This document shows, in pieces, positions 17,925 through 20,324 of a stretch of 20,324 nt of DNA. The translations under genes were made by a program, and so were the position numbers. How positions within the stretch are numbered: position 1 is the first letter of the stretch; each line of letters begins with the position of its first letter. The notes under the pieces were generated by a model. The model was not told the origin of the DNA. It did no database searches and worked only from the letters and a program-made list of their open reading frames with translations. This DNA comes from a virus, in IMG/VR virus record IMGVR_UViG_3300030328_001871, positions 1 to 20,324 of that record. One strand, written 5' to 3'.

Positions 17925-19004
17925 ATGACAATCAATCATCTACTTGATGAAGTAGAAATAAAAAACAAACAACCACGAAGATTTTATTTGGGCATCAGTG
18001 GTATCGGTAATCCTAATCAAAGGCTCCTTTGGATGCGATACCGCTGGCTCATGCCTGATGAATGGGAGCCAAGAGTTCTTAGGTTGCTAGACTTAGGTAA
18101 TGTAGTAGAAGATCACTTGATCGAAAAGCTACGCAAGATACCAGGTGCAACTATCTACGATGTGCAAAAGGACGGCAGACAGTTTGAAACCAAAGCATTC
18201 GGTGGCCATTTGAAAGGACACATAGACGGTGTGGCTAAGAACTTACCTGGACTCAAACCAAACAAGCCATACTTACTAGAGTTCAAGACAGCTAACGACA
18301 ATCGTTTTAACAAGCTAGAAAAACTAGGTAGCTATTGTAATTGGTCAGAAGAGTATGACGCACAGATTCATTTGTATATGGGCTTGTTTAAATTAGATCA
18401 CTGCATAGCTATTGTTTATAACAAGAACAACTCTGCTCTATACACAGAGATCATAGACTTTGATTACTTAAAGTTTGAAATGTTTATGGACAAAGCTGAG
18501 AACATATTGAAGACCAAGACACCACCAGAGAATAACATACCACTGACTGACTATAGAATACGTAGCTATATGTCAAAGAAACAACAGGCCGCATATCTTG
18601 GTAGATCTTTGCCTGAAAAACTACACTGTAGGTCTTGTCGTTTTTCTAATCCAGATATTGAAACAGGCGAGTGGATTTGTTCCACGCAGAACAAAGTGAT
18701 AAGCAAGGAAAAACAAATCACAGGTTGTGCAAACCACAACTACATACCTGAACTAATACCAGCTAAAGTATTACAAGTTGATGATACCTTTGTAGTCTAT
18801 GAGAAAGATGATTTTAGGTTTGTTAATGTAGCCAAAGACAAACAATCTACAGGAGATAATTTTTATTCTAGCAAGGAGCTGATAGAGATTGTCAACAGCA
18901 ACTTTCCAAAAGAACTGATCGTTCAGTGTGAGAATGTTAAAAAACTTTTGAACGGAACAATATCTAGTATAAGACCTTGGGTTGAAACAGGCGTGCCTTT
19001 CTAA
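17925..19004 (+). CDS. PD-(D/E)XK nuclease with four-cysteine cluster, 359 aa
   Basis: A RecB/Cas4-type nuclease. E62 lies in LGNVVEDHLIE (57-67), D101 in GHIDG (98-102), E119 and K121 in LLEFKTA (117-123), and Q147 in QIHLYMG (147-153): the full PD-(D/E)XK set. C235, C238, C252 and C268 follow the core and could hold a zinc or iron-sulfur cluster. In Cas4/AddB the cluster is split between both ends, so this version differs. The residues after about 275 form an extra unassigned domain. It is the last gene of the recombination operon and its TAA overlaps the neighbouring convergent stop. It would resect or trim DNA ends for annealing. Confidence 0.85.
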   Translation: MTINHLLDEVEIKNKQPRRFYLGISGIGNPNQRLLWMRYRWLMPDEWEPRVLRLLDLGNVVEDHLIEKLRKIPGATIYDVQKDGRQFETKAFGGHLKGHIDGVAKNLPGLKPNKPYLLEFKTANDNRFNKLEKLGSYCNWSEEYDAQIHLYMGLFKLDHCIAIVYNKNNSALYTEIIDFDYLKFEMFMDKAENILKTKTPPENNIPLTDYRIRSYMSKKQQAAYLGRSLPEKLHCRSCRFSNPDIETGEWICSTQNKVISKEKQITGCANHNYIPELIPAKVLQVDDTFVVYEKDDFRFVNVAKDKQSTGDNFYSSKELIEIVNSNFPKELIVQCENVKKLLNGTISSIRPWVETGVPF

Positions 19005-19330
19005 GCTTTAGCTTTACTTATAACCATAATCTCAATACCTGGATACAAAGCCTCAACAAGTTTCTTTTTTAATCTAAACATAGGAGTCTGCATACCCTTG
19101 GTATCTTCTATGATCTCATCGCCATTGATGTTCTTATATTTAAAGTCAGCCTTGTAAAGACATACTTTCTTGTCATTGACTACACATGGGAAAGGTGGGT
19201 GTACTTCTATGTCAGAGATTAGGCCTTGTTCTTCTAGTTCTTTAAGATGATTGTATCTAGCTGCCTCAAGTTTGCTATCAAAGGTATAGCCATCTAGTCT
19301 TACTTTTTTTGCTCCGTATTTGTTATACAA
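19001..19330 (-). CDS. DUF1064-type putative nuclease, 109 aa
   Basis: The sequence NKYGAKKVRLDGYTFDSKLEA (3-23), EVHPPFPC, YKADFKY (59-65) and IIEDTKGMQTPMFRLKKKLVEA (73-94) matches the phage DUF1064 family, predicted PD-(D/E)XK endonucleases. E22, D62, D76 and K78 occupy the expected catalytic positions, so it appears active. The start is TTG (19330-19328) with a near-perfect AGGAGG 8 nt upstream, inside the tail of the preceding gene. Its stop overlaps the rightward nuclease's stop within CTAA (19001-19004). A role in replication-intermediate cleavage is inferred. Confidence 0.8.
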   Translation of the reverse strand: MYNKYGAKKVRLDGYTFDSKLEAARYNHLKELEEQGLISDIEVHPPFPCVVNDKKVCLYKADFKYKNINGDEIIEDTKGMQTPMFRLKKKLVEALYPGIEIMVISKAKA

Positions 19331-19331
19331 G

Positions 19332-20324
19332 TTAGGTGCCTCCTGTAAGTTTTTTCTCTTCCTCTTCTCTTAGAACTTGAGCTGCTCTTGATCTATCTAT
19401 TTGTAATGGATTTATAAAAGCACCTTCAAGATCTTGTCTCAGTCTTTGTTCAGCGACAGGGAAGACAGCTGGATTAATTTCTGATCCTTTCATACGTGCT
19501 TCTCTTAACAAGTCTGTGCTTACTGTAATTGGTTTAAATATTCCTCTCATAACCATTTCATAGTTAGCAACCTTAGCATCTTTTAGTTTTTCTTTTATCT
19601 GTTGTTCAGACATTCCTAATGCTCTTGCATCTTCTATTGCAGTGTATAAATCTCTTAAGGCTCTAAATCTATTTTCATTTTGTCCCATATATCCTTGCAA
19701 TAATTGTTCTGATGTTTTGGGATCATTACTTCTAAGTAATCTATTAAAAGTATTAGTTGCATCTCTTATAGCATCGTTAGCTTCAAAGCCTCTGTATCGC
19801 AATGATCTATCTACTTGTGGTTTAACTACTTTTAATCCAGTAAAGGCCTGCATTAAAGTTTCTTCTACGTCTATAACATTACCCATTCTATCTGTTATTT
19901 TATCTTCGCCTTTTTTATTGGTGCTACCAAATACAGCACGTGGAAAGTTTTTAGATACCATCTCTGGTGGCGATATTCCAAGTGCTCCTTTACCAGTTAT
20001 ATCAGGTTGTATTCTAAACGGTGTGACAGTTGGCAAAACTTGATCTGAAATATAATACATACCTTTAGCAACTTTATCTCCTGCGGTATCTGATACTCCC
20101 CATATTTTTTTACCTGTAGGAGTTTCTCCTCTCGTAGCATCAAGAAAAGCTTGAGCAGAAAATGCTGGTTCTACAAAGGGTTGGAACATTTCTTGTACAG
20201 CTCCACCCATTCCATCTAATAATATTTTTTGTAACTTTTCTTCATCACGATTACCGTTAGCCACTTCTTGCATTACTCTTGTTACAGGTCTTTTAAGATA
20301 GTCGTATGGGTTCATGTAACTAAA
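19332..20324 (-). CDS. C-terminal part of a large phage virion-associated protein
   Basis: The frame is open to the right edge with no stop upstream of the internal ATG at 20315, so the start shown by an ATG there is not trustworthy and the gene likely extends beyond the window. Residues such as EPAFSAQAFLDATRGETPTGKKIW, DTAGDKVAKGMYYISDQVLPTVTPF recall the C-terminal segment of very large phage virion proteins (polyvalent-type), where a similar 'F-x-x-x-A-x-x-D...G-R-x-x-x-G-x-x-I' then 'D-x-x-G-x-K' stretch occurs. That identification is moderate. The C-terminal third is helical and charged. Its end carries the AGGAGG site of the DUF1064 gene. Confidence 0.6.
   Translation of the reverse strand, partial: FSYMNPYDYLKRPVTRVMQEVANGNRDEEKLQKILLDGMGGAVQEMFQPFVEPAFSAQAFLDATRGETPTGKKIWGVSDTAGDKVAKGMYYISDQVLPTVTPFRIQPDITGKGALGISPPEMVSKNFPRAVFGSTNKKGEDKITDRMGNVIDVEETLMQAFTGLKVVKPQVDRSLRYRGFEANDAIRDATNTFNRLLRSNDPKTSEQLLQGYMGQNENRFRALRDLYTAIEDARALGMSEQQIKEKLKDAKVANYEMVMRGIFKPITVSTDLLREARMKGSEINPAVFPVAEQRLRQDLEGAFINPLQIDRSRAAQVLREEEEKKLTGGT

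Noticed and set aside
1-20324. tRNA genes, integrase, lysis genes or insertion sequences
   Set aside because: Looked for by eye on both strands; no cloverleaf, tyrosine or serine recombinase motif, lysozyme/holin signature or IS end was recognised.

Overview
This window looks like part of the genome of a tailed dsDNA bacteriophage, or a prophage derived from one. Hallmarks are the N-terminus of a terminase large subunit at the left edge (leftward, truncated), a terminase small subunit, two DNA methyltransferases, a primase-polymerase/helicase, a Sak4-type recombination module, a DUF1064-type nuclease and the C-terminal part of what looks like a large virion protein at the right edge (truncated). 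The DNA is AT-rich. Shine-Dalgarno sites of the AGGAGA/GGGGG type and sigma-70-like -10 boxes point to a bacterial host. The many tiny coupled ORFs resemble those of phages of AT-rich aquatic bacteria, but that host assignment is inference. No integrase, lysis gene, tRNA or CRISPR array was seen.

Layout. (1) 1-254: start of terL, leftward. (2) 255-565: divergent control region with G-runs, direct repeats, a palindrome and a rightward extended -10 promoter. (3) 566-2130: six small rightward genes of unknown function, closed by a complex RNA fold and an intrinsic terminator (2141-2236). (4) 2237-2646: non-coding segment with an iteron array (2281-2461), a G-rich hairpin and a second rightward promoter. 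(5) 2647-7255: about 19 small rightward genes, almost all with 1-20 nt overlaps, ending in an XseB-like gene (exonuclease VII small subunit). (6) 8243-7227 leftward: a 38-codon gene, a small basic protein gene whose 3' half runs through a dense cluster of TGCACA motifs, and terS. (7) 13442-8240 leftward: HTH regulator, primase/helicase, small two-helix membrane protein, N4/N6 DNA methyltransferase and a repeat-rich C5 methyltransferase. (8) 13443-13643: divergent control region with a spaced inverted repeat and a sigma-70-type promoter. (9) 13644-19004 rightward: Sak4 ATPase, DUF669-like putative ssDNA-binding protein, SF2 helicase and PD-(D/E)XK nuclease with small partners. (10) 20324-19001 leftward: virion protein fragment and DUF1064 nuclease.

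The right-hand rightward operon would carry out DNA recombination and repair. The leftward operon would prime and unwind DNA and modify it. TerS and TerL are for packaging but are separated by about 7 kb of opposite-strand small genes. The most interesting items are the structured RNA plus iteron region between the two small-gene operons, the TGCACA cluster just upstream of terS, the orphan XseB, and the methyltransferase with a tandem GKSPT-type target-recognition region and an embedded HTH-like segment.

All family assignments are from reading motifs by eye. No database search was run.
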